From contig CALGTD010000079.1 of NCBI GenBank assembly GCA_937901895.1, forward strand, positions 1 through 36,963: 36,963 nt of DNA. The letters are read 5' to 3'. Below are positions 13,991 through 22,136 of this stretch, one piece after another (the stretch's first letter is position 1; the number at the start of each line of letters is the position of its first letter). Under the pieces are notes generated by a model that was not told the origin of the DNA, did not search any database, and worked only from the letters and a program-made list of their open reading frames with translations. This DNA comes from an uncultured Spartobacteria bacterium (lineage in GTDB: Bacteria > Verrucomicrobiota > Verrucomicrobiia > Chthoniobacterales > JAATET01). A program made the translations under genes and the position numbers.

Positions 13991-14361
13991 CGCCGATAAG
14001 AGATCGAGACAGCGGGCGACCGTGCTTCCGCTTTCAGGCGTTCGTTCTCCTCCTGATACGCCCGCACTTGCATTTCCAGTTCGATGATCCGTTCCGCCTG
14101 ATCGTTCGCTTGCGTCGTCATGGCCGACAGGATCGCTTGCAGATCGCGGACGATAGGTTTCAGCTTTGCCATCGCTTCATTGCCCTTGCGGACTTCCGCA
14201 CGGCAGGCAGAGACGAAGGTTGAGACTTCCCGTTGCGAATAGCTACCATCGCGCAGCGGGCGCGGTGACGGGATCGAGGGAGCCGCAGAGGCGAGGACAG
14301 CGAAGATCGCGCCTAGTTCGATCGTCGCCGCCATCGCAGGGTCTTTTCCCCAAATGCTCAT
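13987..14361 (-). CDS. Small coiled-coil protein (124 aa)
   Basis: This is the last gene of the leftward operon beside oriT. Residues 10-30 are moderately hydrophobic (ATIELGAIFAVLASAAP). Residues about 65-110 form a heptad-like coiled coil (QAERIIELEMQVRAYQEENERLKAEA). The ATG at 14361 follows GGGAGACGGAAG; an upstream in-frame start is less well placed. The protein is not recognised. Its operon partners suggest a role in plasmid transfer or stability. It converges with the XRE gene, their stop codons overlapping in CTAG. Confidence 0.7.
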   Translation of the reverse strand: MSIWGKDPAMAATIELGAIFAVLASAAPSIPSPRPLRDGSYSQREVSTFVSACRAEVRKGNEAMAKLKPIVRDLQAILSAMTTQANDQAERIIELEMQVRAYQEENERLKAEARSPAVSISYRR

Positions 14362-14415
14362 CTTCCGTCTCCCTATCAACTAAGCGCGGCCGACAGGCCG
14401 AAAATTTTGCGACCG

Positions 14416-15192
14416 TCAGGCGGCTTTCTTCCGGCCCCAGACGAACCACCCGAGGCCGAGGCCAGCGAGGAGCGTCACGCCGAGAGTGCCGACCGTTCCA
14501 AGCTTGGCGGTGTATTCCGCAAAGATCAAACGGAGGCCGTTCGAGCCGTTGGAATCCGCCAGAGGGCGTTCCTTGTAGAGCGTGGGGTTGCAGGCCGGAA
14601 CGCCGCGTTGCTGGTTCTGTCCGACCATGCCGCATTCGGAATCGACCTTGTTCCAGTCATTGGCGATCGCGAAGCGGGTAAGGTTGGCATAGTCCGAGCG
14701 GGCTTGCAGGGCTTGCCACTTGGCGGCTTCCGCCGTGGTTGCCATGCCGCCGTTGATGTGACCCCATCCATAGACAGCGAGAAGAACGACAGCCGCCCCG
14801 AGGGCAAGCTTGCCGTTGTTGTATCGCTTGGTTTCCGCAAGACGTTCTGCAGTAGCCTTTGCCGTCTGATCGATCAGCTTGGCATTCTCGGTTTCGAGAA
14901 ACTTCCGCGCTTCCGCCGACAGGGCGAACGGGAGATCGGAAAGCTGTTCGGAGATACCGTCTTTCAGCTTCTTATCGAGGTTGGCGAGGAGGTGCTTGCC
15001 CGCGCTGACAAACTCGCCGTTGGCGACCCGAGAGAGGGCGTCAAACTTGGCGAGGATGCAGAACCACATAACTGTTGGATCGTCCGCGCCGATTTCGGCA
15101 CGTTGCATTGTATCGCGGGCGTTCTTCCGCTCCGCGTCCGTGAGTTCGAGGGCAGAGGCATACTTGCTAAAGAGTGTGAGCGTGTCGAGCAT
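14416..15192 (-). CDS. Membrane protein of the transfer/stability operon (258 aa)
   Basis: This 258-residue protein has two predicted membrane segments, one in the middle (KLALGAAVVLLAVYGWG, about residues 129-145) and one at the end (LGVTLLAGLGLGWFVWG, about 237-253). The N-terminal half is soluble and helical. The loop between the segments, probably periplasmic, contains two cysteines (ECGMVGQ and VPACNP) that may form a disulfide. It follows the ParA-like ATPase gene by 38 bases. In position it matches the third gene of R388 stbABC or RP4 traKLM, but I see no clear sequence relation. Confidence 0.75.
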   Translation of the reverse strand: MLDTLTLFSKYASALELTDAERKNARDTMQRAEIGADDPTVMWFCILAKFDALSRVANGEFVSAGKHLLANLDKKLKDGISEQLSDLPFALSAEARKFLETENAKLIDQTAKATAERLAETKRYNNGKLALGAAVVLLAVYGWGHINGGMATTAEAAKWQALQARSDYANLTRFAIANDWNKVDSECGMVGQNQQRGVPACNPTLYKERPLADSNGSNGLRLIFAEYTAKLGTVGTLGVTLLAGLGLGWFVWGRKKAA

Positions 15193-15230
15193 GTTCCCTG
15201 CCCTCCCTTCCTATGCGAAGTCCCGGCCCC

Positions 15231-16097
15231 TTAGAGGCCGAGCTTGTCCTTGACCGTCATAAAGGCGGCGCGTCCTTCATTGATGAAGGTCTGAATGTTC
15301 TTGCGTTCGGCCAGCGTGAAACGCTTTGACTTGGCCGCTTCCGAGAACGTCAGGTTGGTTGCCATCAGGCGCGAGTAGATACCCGGCTGCATGGCAGGGA
15401 ACGCGATTTCGACGCCGCCCATTGCAAGCAGTTCGTCGCGAGTGCGGAAGCCAAGCTTTTCGCCGCTTTCAGGGTCTTTGTGACCGAACCACCAAGGGAA
15501 GTCAGACTTGCCCCAATCGCTTTCGGGAATGTCTTCCGACTTCACGTTGAGCGGGGCGAGGTTCGAACCATAGTGCTTGTTCAGGACGACGACATGATTT
15601 GCGCGATCACCGAACGCTTTCATGTAGGAGCGGATCGAGGCCGTGCTTTCCGTCAGGTTGGAAGCAACGTGCATCAGCGTCAGCTTGAAGCCCTGTTCAT
15701 CGATCACGTCGAGGAGGCCGGAAACGCCTTCTCCGTTGTCGATGATCTTCTTTAGGTTCTCAAGCGACTTTGCGCCGTTGTCAGCGAGGATCACTTTCGG
15801 CTTAGGCGTGACCTCAAGGCAGTTCACGAAGGTATCGCGAGAGCCGTCCGTTGCGAGATCGTAGCCGACGCAACCAACAGCAGGGTCTTGATCGCGGAGG
15901 AGATTGCCCGCGTCGTCACGGGTTCCCTGACGCTTGAGGAAAGAGCCGTTCGTTCCATCGGGATCGAAAAGGTGGACGAGCGAAGACGTTTCGCGGAGCA
16001 TGTCCGCAAGGACGTTCATAACCGTTGACTTGCCCGCGCTCTTTTCGTTCGCGGCGGCAATGTAGATGCTAGGCGCATTCGTGGACTTGGTAGCCAT
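15231..16097 (-). CDS. ParA/TraL/StbB-like P-loop ATPase (288 aa)
   Basis: This is a predicted ATPase of the deviant Walker (ParA/MinD-like) class. The N-terminus IYIAAANEKSAGKSTVMNVL contains the P-loop with Lys19 and Gly22-Lys23-Ser24-Thr25. HLFDPDGTN (residues 42-50) and VILADNG fit the later nucleotide-binding motifs. The 288-residue length is slightly above that of RP4 TraL or R388 StbB. Those proteins sit next to oriT with a DNA-binding partner and act in plasmid stability or positioning at transfer, and the context here is the same. The ATG at 16097 (AAAGGAAAAGAACGAT before it) is chosen over a much longer frame that would overlap the upstream gene. Confidence 0.8.
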   Translation of the reverse strand: MATKSTNAPSIYIAAANEKSAGKSTVMNVLADMLRETSSLVHLFDPDGTNGSFLKRQGTRDDAGNLLRDQDPAVGCVGYDLATDGSRDTFVNCLEVTPKPKVILADNGAKSLENLKKIIDNGEGVSGLLDVIDEQGFKLTLMHVASNLTESTASIRSYMKAFGDRANHVVVLNKHYGSNLAPLNVKSEDIPESDWGKSDFPWWFGHKDPESGEKLGFRTRDELLAMGGVEIAFPAMQPGIYSRLMATNLTFSEAAKSKRFTLAERKNIQTFINEGRAAFMTVKDKLGL

Positions 16098-16125
16098 ATC
16101 GTTCTTTTCCTTTGACGCGAGACTG

Positions 16126-16668
16126 TTAGAAATTGCGTTCGTCGTGGACGCCGCCCATGTCGGGTTCACTGTTCTTGTTTCCGGTTGACTTGCTTTCGGC
16201 GCGGGCGCGGTCTGCAAGTCCAGACTTCTTTCCGGTTGCCGTTCCGCTATCGGTTCCGGCATTCGTTCCGGCTGGCGTTCCGACTGTTGCCGCAGGCTGT
16301 TTCGTTTCAGCCGCCGCAGGCTTGACCGTCTTCTGGCTTTCCGAAGTTCCCGCCGTTGTGCGCGGGTTTGTCTTCCTCGGCTTCCTTCCCGGCTTACCAT
16401 CGGTTTCGTCCTTCTGTTCCCCAGAGACTTCCGGCCAGTATTTGTTGAAGGTTCCGGCTGACATGGTAATGCCCGCCTCCTGGAGCGCCTTGACGATGTA
16501 GGCAGGGCTTGCGCCACGGGCCTTCATCTTCCTGACGGATTCGATAATCGTTGGGTGCGAAAGCATCGCCTTGATCGTCTTGATCTCGGGCGTGTAGCTT
16601 TCCGCCGCCTTATCCAGAACCGCCGCGATCTTATCGGGATCGAAGGCGTTACCCCGTTCGTCTGCCAT
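16126..16668 (-). CDS. TraK/StbA-like oriT-side DNA-binding candidate (180 aa)
   Basis: This is the first gene of the leftward operon, reading away from oriT. Residues about 40-85 (KAMLSHPTIIESVRKMKARG, then SPAYIVKALQEAGITMSAGTF) have the helix pattern of TraK-type and related plasmid proteins that bind near the transfer origin. In these, a segment ending GIxxSxxTFxxY forms the DNA-contacting helix. The last 100 residues are a low-complexity tail of Thr, Ala, Pro and Lys. The ATG at 16668 follows GAGGAGTCAAGGAA. The nearby CGTTCC repeats at 16782-17051 are possible targets. Assignment rests on context and weak sequence pattern. Confidence 0.6.
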   Translation of the reverse strand: MADERGNAFDPDKIAAVLDKAAESYTPEIKTIKAMLSHPTIIESVRKMKARGASPAYIVKALQEAGITMSAGTFNKYWPEVSGEQKDETDGKPGRKPRKTNPRTTAGTSESQKTVKPAAAETKQPAATVGTPAGTNAGTDSGTATGKKSGLADRARAESKSTGNKNSEPDMGGVHDERNF

Positions 16669-17152
16669 TTCCTTGACTCCTCGCAAATCAGTTGCATCGA
16701 GTGTCATGGTGGCCGATGACCACCATTCATGTCAATAGCCGCCAAGCGGTAAAAGCGCAATCGCGAAACCATTCCATCACTCGTTCCATTCGGTTTCTCG
16801 CAGTCGTTCCTTAACGGAGCCTAAACAGTGGCAGGAAGGGAAGCGGATTTATCCAGATCGAGAGCGCAGGACGCGCCTAAGACATGGCAATCGAATGAAG
16901 GATATTCGCTCTTCATGCGTTCCGCCTGATCGCTCATAGAATGTTCGATTGCGGGTTTCTGTTCATAGCGCGACGGCGTTCCTAATATCGTTCGCTTTCG
17001 CGTTCCTATTATTGTTACGCTATCGTCGCTTGATGAGGTGGAGAGCGTTCCGCTTTGGGGATGATCGGAAGCGTTGGAGCATTCGCAGAGGAGGCCACCC
17101 ATTATTCCCCATCTTGCGCTTTCGCCGCCGATAGGTGACTATGGGTTTTCCA

Positions 17153-17191
17153 ATGACACAATAAGCACCGTTGGTGCAATTATTGCGTCAT
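17153..17191 (-). other. oriT hairpin and predicted nic site
   Basis: Read on the minus strand, GCACC-AAC-GGTGC is followed by TTATTGTGTCATTGG. The R388 nic region reads GCACC-GAAA-GGTGC followed by GTATTGTCT/ATAGCC (known from the literature). By this alignment the nick would fall between 17156 and 17155, with the transferred strand leading toward lower coordinates. The repeat is extended by ATGAC.CAATAA (17153-17164) and TTATTG.GTCAT (17180-17191), so the whole block is nearly symmetrical. The plus strand has a second, poorer nic-like sequence with two extra bases. Confidence 0.7.
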
Positions 17192-17204
17192 CGAAATTCG
17201 ATGA
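17188..17204. promoter_or_regulatory. Palindrome, possible RHH-protein operator
   Basis: TCATCGAAATTCGATGA is a perfect palindrome around a central A. It overlaps the outer arm of the oriT hairpin and lies about 50 bases upstream of the RHH gene, a suitable place for autoregulation and for anchoring the accessory protein at oriT. Confidence 0.5.
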
Positions 17205-17255
17205 AGAGCCGGAAACGCAAGGGTTTCATTGTCGGCGTAAATAGGAGTAATGACG

Positions 17256-17624
17256 ATGGCGGGCAGACCGCGCAAGACCATCCCCGAAGGCTCGTCACAA
17301 GTGACCGTAGAGCTTCCAGATACCGTTATCGCGCTTATGGACGCCGCTATGGCCGTTCGCGGCATGAAATATCGTGGGGCTTTCATTCGCCAACTTATCG
17401 AAGCCCATGCCCTCCTCCTCCCTATCGCCTCCGAGCAGGCCAGCGAGATCGAAGAGACGCGGGAAATGTTCCGCGAGATCGTCGCCATGATGCGGGTTGT
17501 TCAGACCACGCAAGCCGACCTCATGAGGGCGCTTGATGTTGACGCCGAGGCCGAGGCCGCGCCGACGACGTGGGAAGAGTTTCACGACGAAGTAGAGCGT
17601 CAGGAGCGCGGCGACGATGCTTGA
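17256..17624 (+). CDS. Ribbon-helix-helix relaxosome accessory protein, TrwA-like (122 aa)
   Basis: The N-terminal MAGRPRK arm and residues 14-50 (SQVTVELPDTVIALMDAAMA, then MKYRGAFIRQLIEAHA) are a ribbon-helix-helix fold. The C-terminal part is helical and acidic and probably mediates oligomerisation. R388 TrwA has the same size and layout, binds oriT, represses the operon and stimulates the relaxase and coupling protein. The ATG at 17256 is eight bases from AGGAG; an ATG at 17250 is possible but too close. The reading frame overlaps the relaxase start, indicating coupled translation. Confidence 0.85.
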   Translation: MAGRPRKTIPEGSSQVTVELPDTVIALMDAAMAVRGMKYRGAFIRQLIEAHALLLPIASEQASEIEETREMFREIVAMMRVVQTTQADLMRALDVDAEAEAAPTTWEEFHDEVERQERGDDA

Positions 17625-20600
17625 TATTACCGCCGTCAATAGCGTCGAGTATTACCGCGATCAGGACAAGGACAGCCGCCGCGAAACCCTTCAATACCAT
17701 ACCGACAACGAGACTATCGAGCGCGGGCATGGGATGATGGGAACATGGTTCGTTCTTGGCGACCCTTCCGAATCATACAGCAGTGCGATCGTCGAGGGCG
17801 AGGCAGTCAGGTTCGAAGACCTTGAGGCATTGACCCGCGATGAGAACCCCGACGACGGCACTAGCTACGACATCAAGCGTTCCGGCAGCAACAAGACGTG
17901 CGCCCGCGACTTGACCCTTTCCGCCCCGAAGCCCGTTTCCGTTCTGCACGGGATCGGCAAGGCCGCAGGGATGGGAGCGGAGCAGGAAGCGGCTATGTTC
18001 AAGCTGATTGCCGACATTACCCACGACGGCCATAACCACGGCGTCAGGGCGGGCTTGCAACTGGCTTTCGATGAACAGGCATTCGCTGTTCGCTTTGGCA
18101 AAGGCGGCAAGAACCGCGCAGGCGCGACGTTCGTTGCGGCGGCAAAGTTCGACCACTTCACGAGCCGCGACGGCGACATGCAGTTGCATTCGCACGTCGT
18201 ATTTCCGAACATTGCCCGCGCCCCAGATGGCACCGTTCGCGCTTGGGATAATCACAAGCTTACGGTTTTGAAGGGGAAGGTTTCGGCGGCTTATCGCGCT
18301 GAAATGGTGGACTACATCAAGACCGAATGCGCCAAGCATGGCATTCGAATCCACTTCTCCAAGGACGGCCGCAACTTCAAGATCGACGGTATCGATCCCG
18401 AGATTACACAGCACTTTTCCAAGCGCAGGACGGCCATTCTCAACAAGATGTATGAGAACGGCTACACGAACACGGCCAACCACCGGAAAGCCGCGCAGAT
18501 GGTTTCCTATGGAACCCGTCGCGACAAGTCACAGCTTCCGCCAGTGCCAGAGCTTTACGACCGTTGGAAGTTCGAATTGGCCGCGTTGGGGCATTCGCCT
18601 GGTTCGCTCCTGGAAGCGATCCACGACACCGCCCGAGACATGGATAAGGCGGCTGACGACGAATGGAAGAAGATCAGGGCGGAAGCCGCAGAGAACGGCG
18701 AGACGCTTCCCGAGCTACGCCCCGACCTCGATGTTGAGAACGTGGCCCGCCATGCCGTCGAGAACATCACGGCAATGGATTCGGTATTCGAACGCGCCAA
18801 GTTCGAGACGACCATGCTTGAGGAGTTGCAGACCGTCGCCAACGCATCGACCGCGCTTGCGACGATCGAGGCCGTCAAGAACGACGGCGCTTATGTCCGC
18901 GTCGGAGTGAAGGGCCGTTCCAAGGAGGGCGTCTATACCGACACCCACACGTTGACGCAGGAATATGAGTTCATGGACTTGGAAACGTCCATGCGCGGGA
19001 ACGTCGCCGCCATTGACCCCAAGTTCATCCGTCAGGCCATTGCCGAGGGCGTGGAGAAGACGGACGGTTCCGGCGAACGGTTCCACCTGAACAAGGAGCA
19101 AGAGGCTCTTGTGTGGCACCTGCTTTCCGGCTCCCAGAGGACGGACGGCATTGGTGACGCAGGCACGGGCAAGACGACAACGATGATCGTTGTTCGCCGT
19201 GCTTTGGAGTTGGCAGGCTACGAGCTGCACCTTGCCGCGCCGACGAACAAGGCCGTGACCGGACTTGCGAAAGAGCTTGGCATTCCGATTGAGCGCGGCA
19301 TGTCGGTTGCCCGCTTCATTCAGGAATACGAGAAGGGCAACCTAAAGCTTGGCCCGAAGTCCTACGTTATCCTTGACGAGGCGGGCATGGTTGACCGCGT
19401 GGGCTTCCTCAAACTGGATCGCATCGCCAAGGCCACGGGTTGCCGGATCGGAGCCGTGGGCGACCCGAAACAGCTTCCGCCAGTTCAGGCAGGCGCACCC
19501 TTCCGCATGACCACAGAGGCATTCGGCGCGGGCCGTCTCTTGGAGATCGCCCGACAGAAAGAGGCATGGGCGCGGCAGGCGTCGAAAGACCTTGCGGGCG
19601 GTAACGTCAAGGATGGCATCATGGCTTACGCGGATCGCGGCCACTTGCACATTCTCGACAGCACCGAGACCGTCTATGACAAGACGATTGAAACCGTCAT
19701 GGAGTTTGAGCGGGCAAACCCCGGCAACACCCTCCTCATCTCCCCTACCAACTCGGAAAGGCGTCACCTCACCCGCCGCGTGATCGAGCAGAAGATTGAA
19801 GCGGGCATCTACACGGGCGAACCGATCTTTGTTGACCACTACGAGCGCGGTTCCGACGACGTGCATAACTCCGCGATCTATCAAGGTTCGACCATCGCCC
19901 TTGCGGAAACCGTCACCTACGAGGGCGAACGGTATCCCAACAACGCAATCGGCCAGGTCGTGAAGATCGAGCGGCAGGGCGACCTTGAGCCATTCGTGAC
20001 CGTCAAATGGGAAGACGGCCGACAGGCCACGTTCCAGCCGTCGAAGTTCGTTGGCTTCCGCGAGGAGGGCGACAAGAACGCCAACGTGCCGCGCTTTGCC
20101 CCCGCCGACTGCCTCACGGAATACCAGTCTCAAGGGCTTTCCATCCCGAACGTCGTTCGCCCCTTCACCAGTGCGACGACGACGCAGAGCGCATACGTTT
20201 CGATGACCAGACACAAGCAAAACTTTGTCGGGATCATCGACGGGAGCCGGATCGAGAACGATCTGACGACGAAGGAAGGAAAGACCTTCTACATGGAGAA
20301 AGGCGGCGCAAGCCGTCAGGAGGACGACAGGCCGGAAACCGTTGTGACCAAGGAAACGATCCTTGAACGGTTTATTGAGGAATGCGAGCGCACCAACTCA
20401 AAGGCTAACGCTTGTGACTTTCTTGGCGGCGCGAAATCATTCCATGAGAACTACCGCGAGCATTACGACGCGAAGTTCTCTTTGACGAATGATCTCCATA
20501 AGCCAGAGAGTAGGGAGGAAAAGAATATGGACAATCAGGCGGAACAAAAACCCGACGCGGAAGCGAACGCCGAGAAGATCGCAAAGCGGAACGCAATCCC

Positions 20601-22026
20601 TAACTTCCGCGTTCGCGGGATCGGACGGACAGGCGCACAGGTTGCGAATGTCGAAGCGACGGCGGGCGCGAAAGAGCTTGCCCAGATCGCGGAACGCCGC
20701 ATCGCCGCCACGGCGGAACCCGAAATCGCCAAAAGCCCGAAGGTGCAGGCGATCAGGGAAAGGATCGCGGCAAACAAGATTGCGAAGGAAAATCCGAGGG
20801 ATCGCCACCAGTTCAAGGGCGGCAGGATCACGCCCGAGGAAATGGAAATGTTCAGCCGTCATAACCTCAAGGAGTATGTCGAGAAGAACGGCGGTAATAT
20901 CCGCGACAAGCACAAGGACGAGGGAACGCGCATGTCCGCTGGTGTTGAATACCAGATGGAACACCCCGCGCTTGGCAAGTTTGCCGTTACGCAATTCCGA
21001 GGCGGATCGTGGGGCTTTATGACTTTCGACAAGACGACGAACGGCAACATTGCCGAGTTCAAGGCGGCGGTTGAAGGTATTTCCAAAATGGAAGCTTACC
21101 ACGCGCTGCGCCATGAGTTCGGAACCGCGCCGACTGAATCGAGCGGCGAGTTCAAGGCAAAGTCCAAGGTCGAAATGTCCTTCCGCGACCGCATGGAGAA
21201 GGTTCTTGCCGAACCCGCCAAGCAGGCCAAGGAATGGATCGCCACGAATTGGGAAGCCGCCCAGAAGGGCATTGCGGCCTATCTCTATAACCGTGGCCTG
21301 ACGAGGGAAACCCTCACCCACTTTGCGGATGATATTCGCCTTGAGGGCAAGCAGAGCCGCGACGGCCGGAACGATGGCGGCGTTATGTTCGCCATGCGCG
21401 ACGGCGCGGGCAACCTGACGGGCTACACCCGCAAAGGAAGCCAGATCGACCCCGACACGGGCGCACCGATTGCCCGCGCCGCAGGCGGAAGCGTCAAACA
21501 CCTTGTGCGCATGGGCGACCAGACCGACCCCAAGCGCATCTATGTTGGCGAAACCGTCATTGACTGCATGAGCCGTTGGCAAATGGACGGATCACCCGAG
21601 AAGACCTTGCTTGTGGCGACGAGCGGCCGGATGAACGAGCGGGAGCAGGCCGACCTTTACGAGTTGGCGAAGCGTCACCCCGGCGCGGAATGGAACCATT
21701 GCCGCCAGAACGACGAGATCGACCCGAAGACAGGACAGCGGCCGAACGACGTTCACCTTGCCGAGACGCGGCAGGCCGTTCTTGAGGCCAACCCGCAGGC
21801 GCAGTTCATCGAGCGGAAGCCGCCCGAGAACGTCAAGGACTGGAACGACGTTGTTAAAGCCGAGTTTGAGGCGACAAAGGCCCAGAGCAAGCCGCAGGAG
21901 CCGACAGAGAGCCGACAGAACAACCGGGATCAGGAAGCCCAGATCAGGGCGGAACGCCAACGTCAACAGGAGGAGGCCCGCCGCAAGGCCGAGGAGGAGA
22001 AGAACAAGAACGGGCCGAGCCGCTAA
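17617..22026 (+). CDS. MobF conjugative relaxase-helicase with TOPRIM-like C-terminus (1469 aa)
   Basis: This protein nicks oriT, stays covalently bound to the transferred strand and unwinds DNA. The relaxase domain (1-310) has catalytic tyrosines in VEYYRDQ (Tyr12, Tyr13) and the metal-binding histidines His180, His191 and His193, with the same spacing as in TrwC. The SF1 helicase domain follows with GDAGTGKTT (Lys519) and VILDEAG (Asp587-Glu588). The last 500 residues include a region resembling DUF3991/Toprim_2 proteins: IYVGETVID (Glu1312, Asp1316), NDEID (Asp1366, Asp1369) and KDWND (1407-1411). An internal ATG with a strong ribosome site lies at 20527. It is much longer than R388 TrwC (966 residues). 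A terminator follows the stop. Confidence 0.93.
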   Translation: MLDITAVNSVEYYRDQDKDSRRETLQYHTDNETIERGHGMMGTWFVLGDPSESYSSAIVEGEAVRFEDLEALTRDENPDDGTSYDIKRSGSNKTCARDLTLSAPKPVSVLHGIGKAAGMGAEQEAAMFKLIADITHDGHNHGVRAGLQLAFDEQAFAVRFGKGGKNRAGATFVAAAKFDHFTSRDGDMQLHSHVVFPNIARAPDGTVRAWDNHKLTVLKGKVSAAYRAEMVDYIKTECAKHGIRIHFSKDGRNFKIDGIDPEITQHFSKRRTAILNKMYENGYTNTANHRKAAQMVSYGTRRDKSQLPPVPELYDRWKFELAALGHSPGSLLEAIHDTARDMDKAADDEWKKIRAEAAENGETLPELRPDLDVENVARHAVENITAMDSVFERAKFETTMLEELQTVANASTALATIEAVKNDGAYVRVGVKGRSKEGVYTDTHTLTQEYEFMDLETSMRGNVAAIDPKFIRQAIAEGVEKTDGSGERFHLNKEQEALVWHLLSGSQRTDGIGDAGTGKTTTMIVVRRALELAGYELHLAAPTNKAVTGLAKELGIPIERGMSVARFIQEYEKGNLKLGPKSYVILDEAGMVDRVGFLKLDRIAKATGCRIGAVGDPKQLPPVQAGAPFRMTTEAFGAGRLLEIARQKEAWARQASKDLAGGNVKDGIMAYADRGHLHILDSTETVYDKTIETVMEFERANPGNTLLISPTNSERRHLTRRVIEQKIEAGIYTGEPIFVDHYERGSDDVHNSAIYQGSTIALAETVTYEGERYPNNAIGQVVKIERQGDLEPFVTVKWEDGRQATFQPSKFVGFREEGDKNANVPRFAPADCLTEYQSQGLSIPNVVRPFTSATTTQSAYVSMTRHKQNFVGIIDGSRIENDLTTKEGKTFYMEKGGASRQEDDRPETVVTKETILERFIEECERTNSKANACDFLGGAKSFHENYREHYDAKFSLTNDLHKPESREEKNMDNQAEQKPDAEANAEKIAKRNAIPNFRVRGIGRTGAQVANVEATAGAKELAQIAERRIAATAEPEIAKSPKVQAIRERIAANKIAKENPRDRHQFKGGRITPEEMEMFSRHNLKEYVEKNGGNIRDKHKDEGTRMSAGVEYQMEHPALGKFAVTQFRGGSWGFMTFDKTTNGNIAEFKAAVEGISKMEAYHALRHEFGTAPTESSGEFKAKSKVEMSFRDRMEKVLAEPAKQAKEWIATNWEAAQKGIAAYLYNRGLTRETLTHFADDIRLEGKQSRDGRNDGGVMFAMRDGAGNLTGYTRKGSQIDPDTGAPIARAAGGSVKHLVRMGDQTDPKRIYVGETVIDCMSRWQMDGSPEKTLLVATSGRMNEREQADLYELAKRHPGAEWNHCRQNDEIDPKTGQRPNDVHLAETRQAVLEANPQAQFIERKPPENVKDWNDVVKAEFEATKAQSKPQEPTESRQNNRDQEAQIRAERQRQQEEARRKAEEEKNKNGPSR
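20527..22026 (+). CDS. Possible separate C-terminal product from internal start (499 aa)
   Basis: Within the relaxase frame, the ATG of codon 971 is preceded by AGAGTAGGGAGGAAAAGAAT, a strong Shine-Dalgarno at good spacing. It lies exactly where the helicase domain has ended and a charged linker begins. Initiation here would give a free 499-residue protein carrying the TOPRIM-like domain. Internal starts that yield a separate C-terminal product are known for other plasmid transfer genes such as primase genes. It could equally be a chance purine run, partly an R1-like motif. Confidence 0.35.
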   Translation: MDNQAEQKPDAEANAEKIAKRNAIPNFRVRGIGRTGAQVANVEATAGAKELAQIAERRIAATAEPEIAKSPKVQAIRERIAANKIAKENPRDRHQFKGGRITPEEMEMFSRHNLKEYVEKNGGNIRDKHKDEGTRMSAGVEYQMEHPALGKFAVTQFRGGSWGFMTFDKTTNGNIAEFKAAVEGISKMEAYHALRHEFGTAPTESSGEFKAKSKVEMSFRDRMEKVLAEPAKQAKEWIATNWEAAQKGIAAYLYNRGLTRETLTHFADDIRLEGKQSRDGRNDGGVMFAMRDGAGNLTGYTRKGSQIDPDTGAPIARAAGGSVKHLVRMGDQTDPKRIYVGETVIDCMSRWQMDGSPEKTLLVATSGRMNEREQADLYELAKRHPGAEWNHCRQNDEIDPKTGQRPNDVHLAETRQAVLEANPQAQFIERKPPENVKDWNDVVKAEFEATKAQSKPQEPTESRQNNRDQEAQIRAERQRQQEEARRKAEEEKNKNGPSR

Positions 22027-22032
22027 CCCTCA

Positions 22033-22050
22033 TTCTTCCCCCTACCCTCT
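22033..22050 (-). repeat. Dispersed repeat R1, copy j
   Basis: TTCTTCCCCCTACCCTCT lies between the relaxase stop and its terminator. Confidence 0.5.
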
Positions 22051-22057
22051 AAGATCA

Positions 22058-22083
22058 GGCCGCATCGAGCGGCCTTTTCTTTT
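22058..22083 (+). terminator. Intrinsic terminator of relaxase operon
   Basis: GGCCGC-ATCGA-GCGGCC forms a perfect 6-base stem followed by TTTTCTTTT. Confidence 0.85.
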
Positions 22084-22136
22084 GCCGATTTCGGTTCAGC
22101 CTGGAACGCTTCCGATGAGGGTAATAATACGGAGGC

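Larger units (their letters stand above)
16669..17249. other. oriT: Origin of transfer region (oriT), gene-free
   Basis: These 580 bases between divergent tra operons have no credible gene and are AT-richer than their surroundings. They contain an inverted repeat ATGGTGG/CCACCAT (16706-16726) and six direct CGTTCC elements (16782, 16805, 16918, 16977, 17001, 17046). They also contain a CAATCGAA/TTCGATTG pair, a compound hairpin with a nic-like sequence (17153-17191) and a palindrome TCATCGAAATTCGATGA (17188-17204). Inverted repeats plus accessory-protein sites next to a MobF relaxase operon are the usual make-up of an oriT. Confidence 0.8.

Noticed and set aside
15231..16517. Longer version (428 codons) of the ParA-like gene
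   Set aside because: The extension overlaps the upstream gene in another frame and is low in complexity. The ATG at 16097 has a ribosome site and starts the conserved P-loop domain at the usual distance.
19342..20220. Long minus-strand open frame (292 codons) opposite the relaxase helicase domain
   Set aside because: It is fully antisense to a gene with clear catalytic motifs, has no ribosome site or recognisable protein, and is expected from GC-rich codon bias. The same applies to the minus-strand frames at 20437-21582, 24352-25563, 25801-26811 and 27716-28831.
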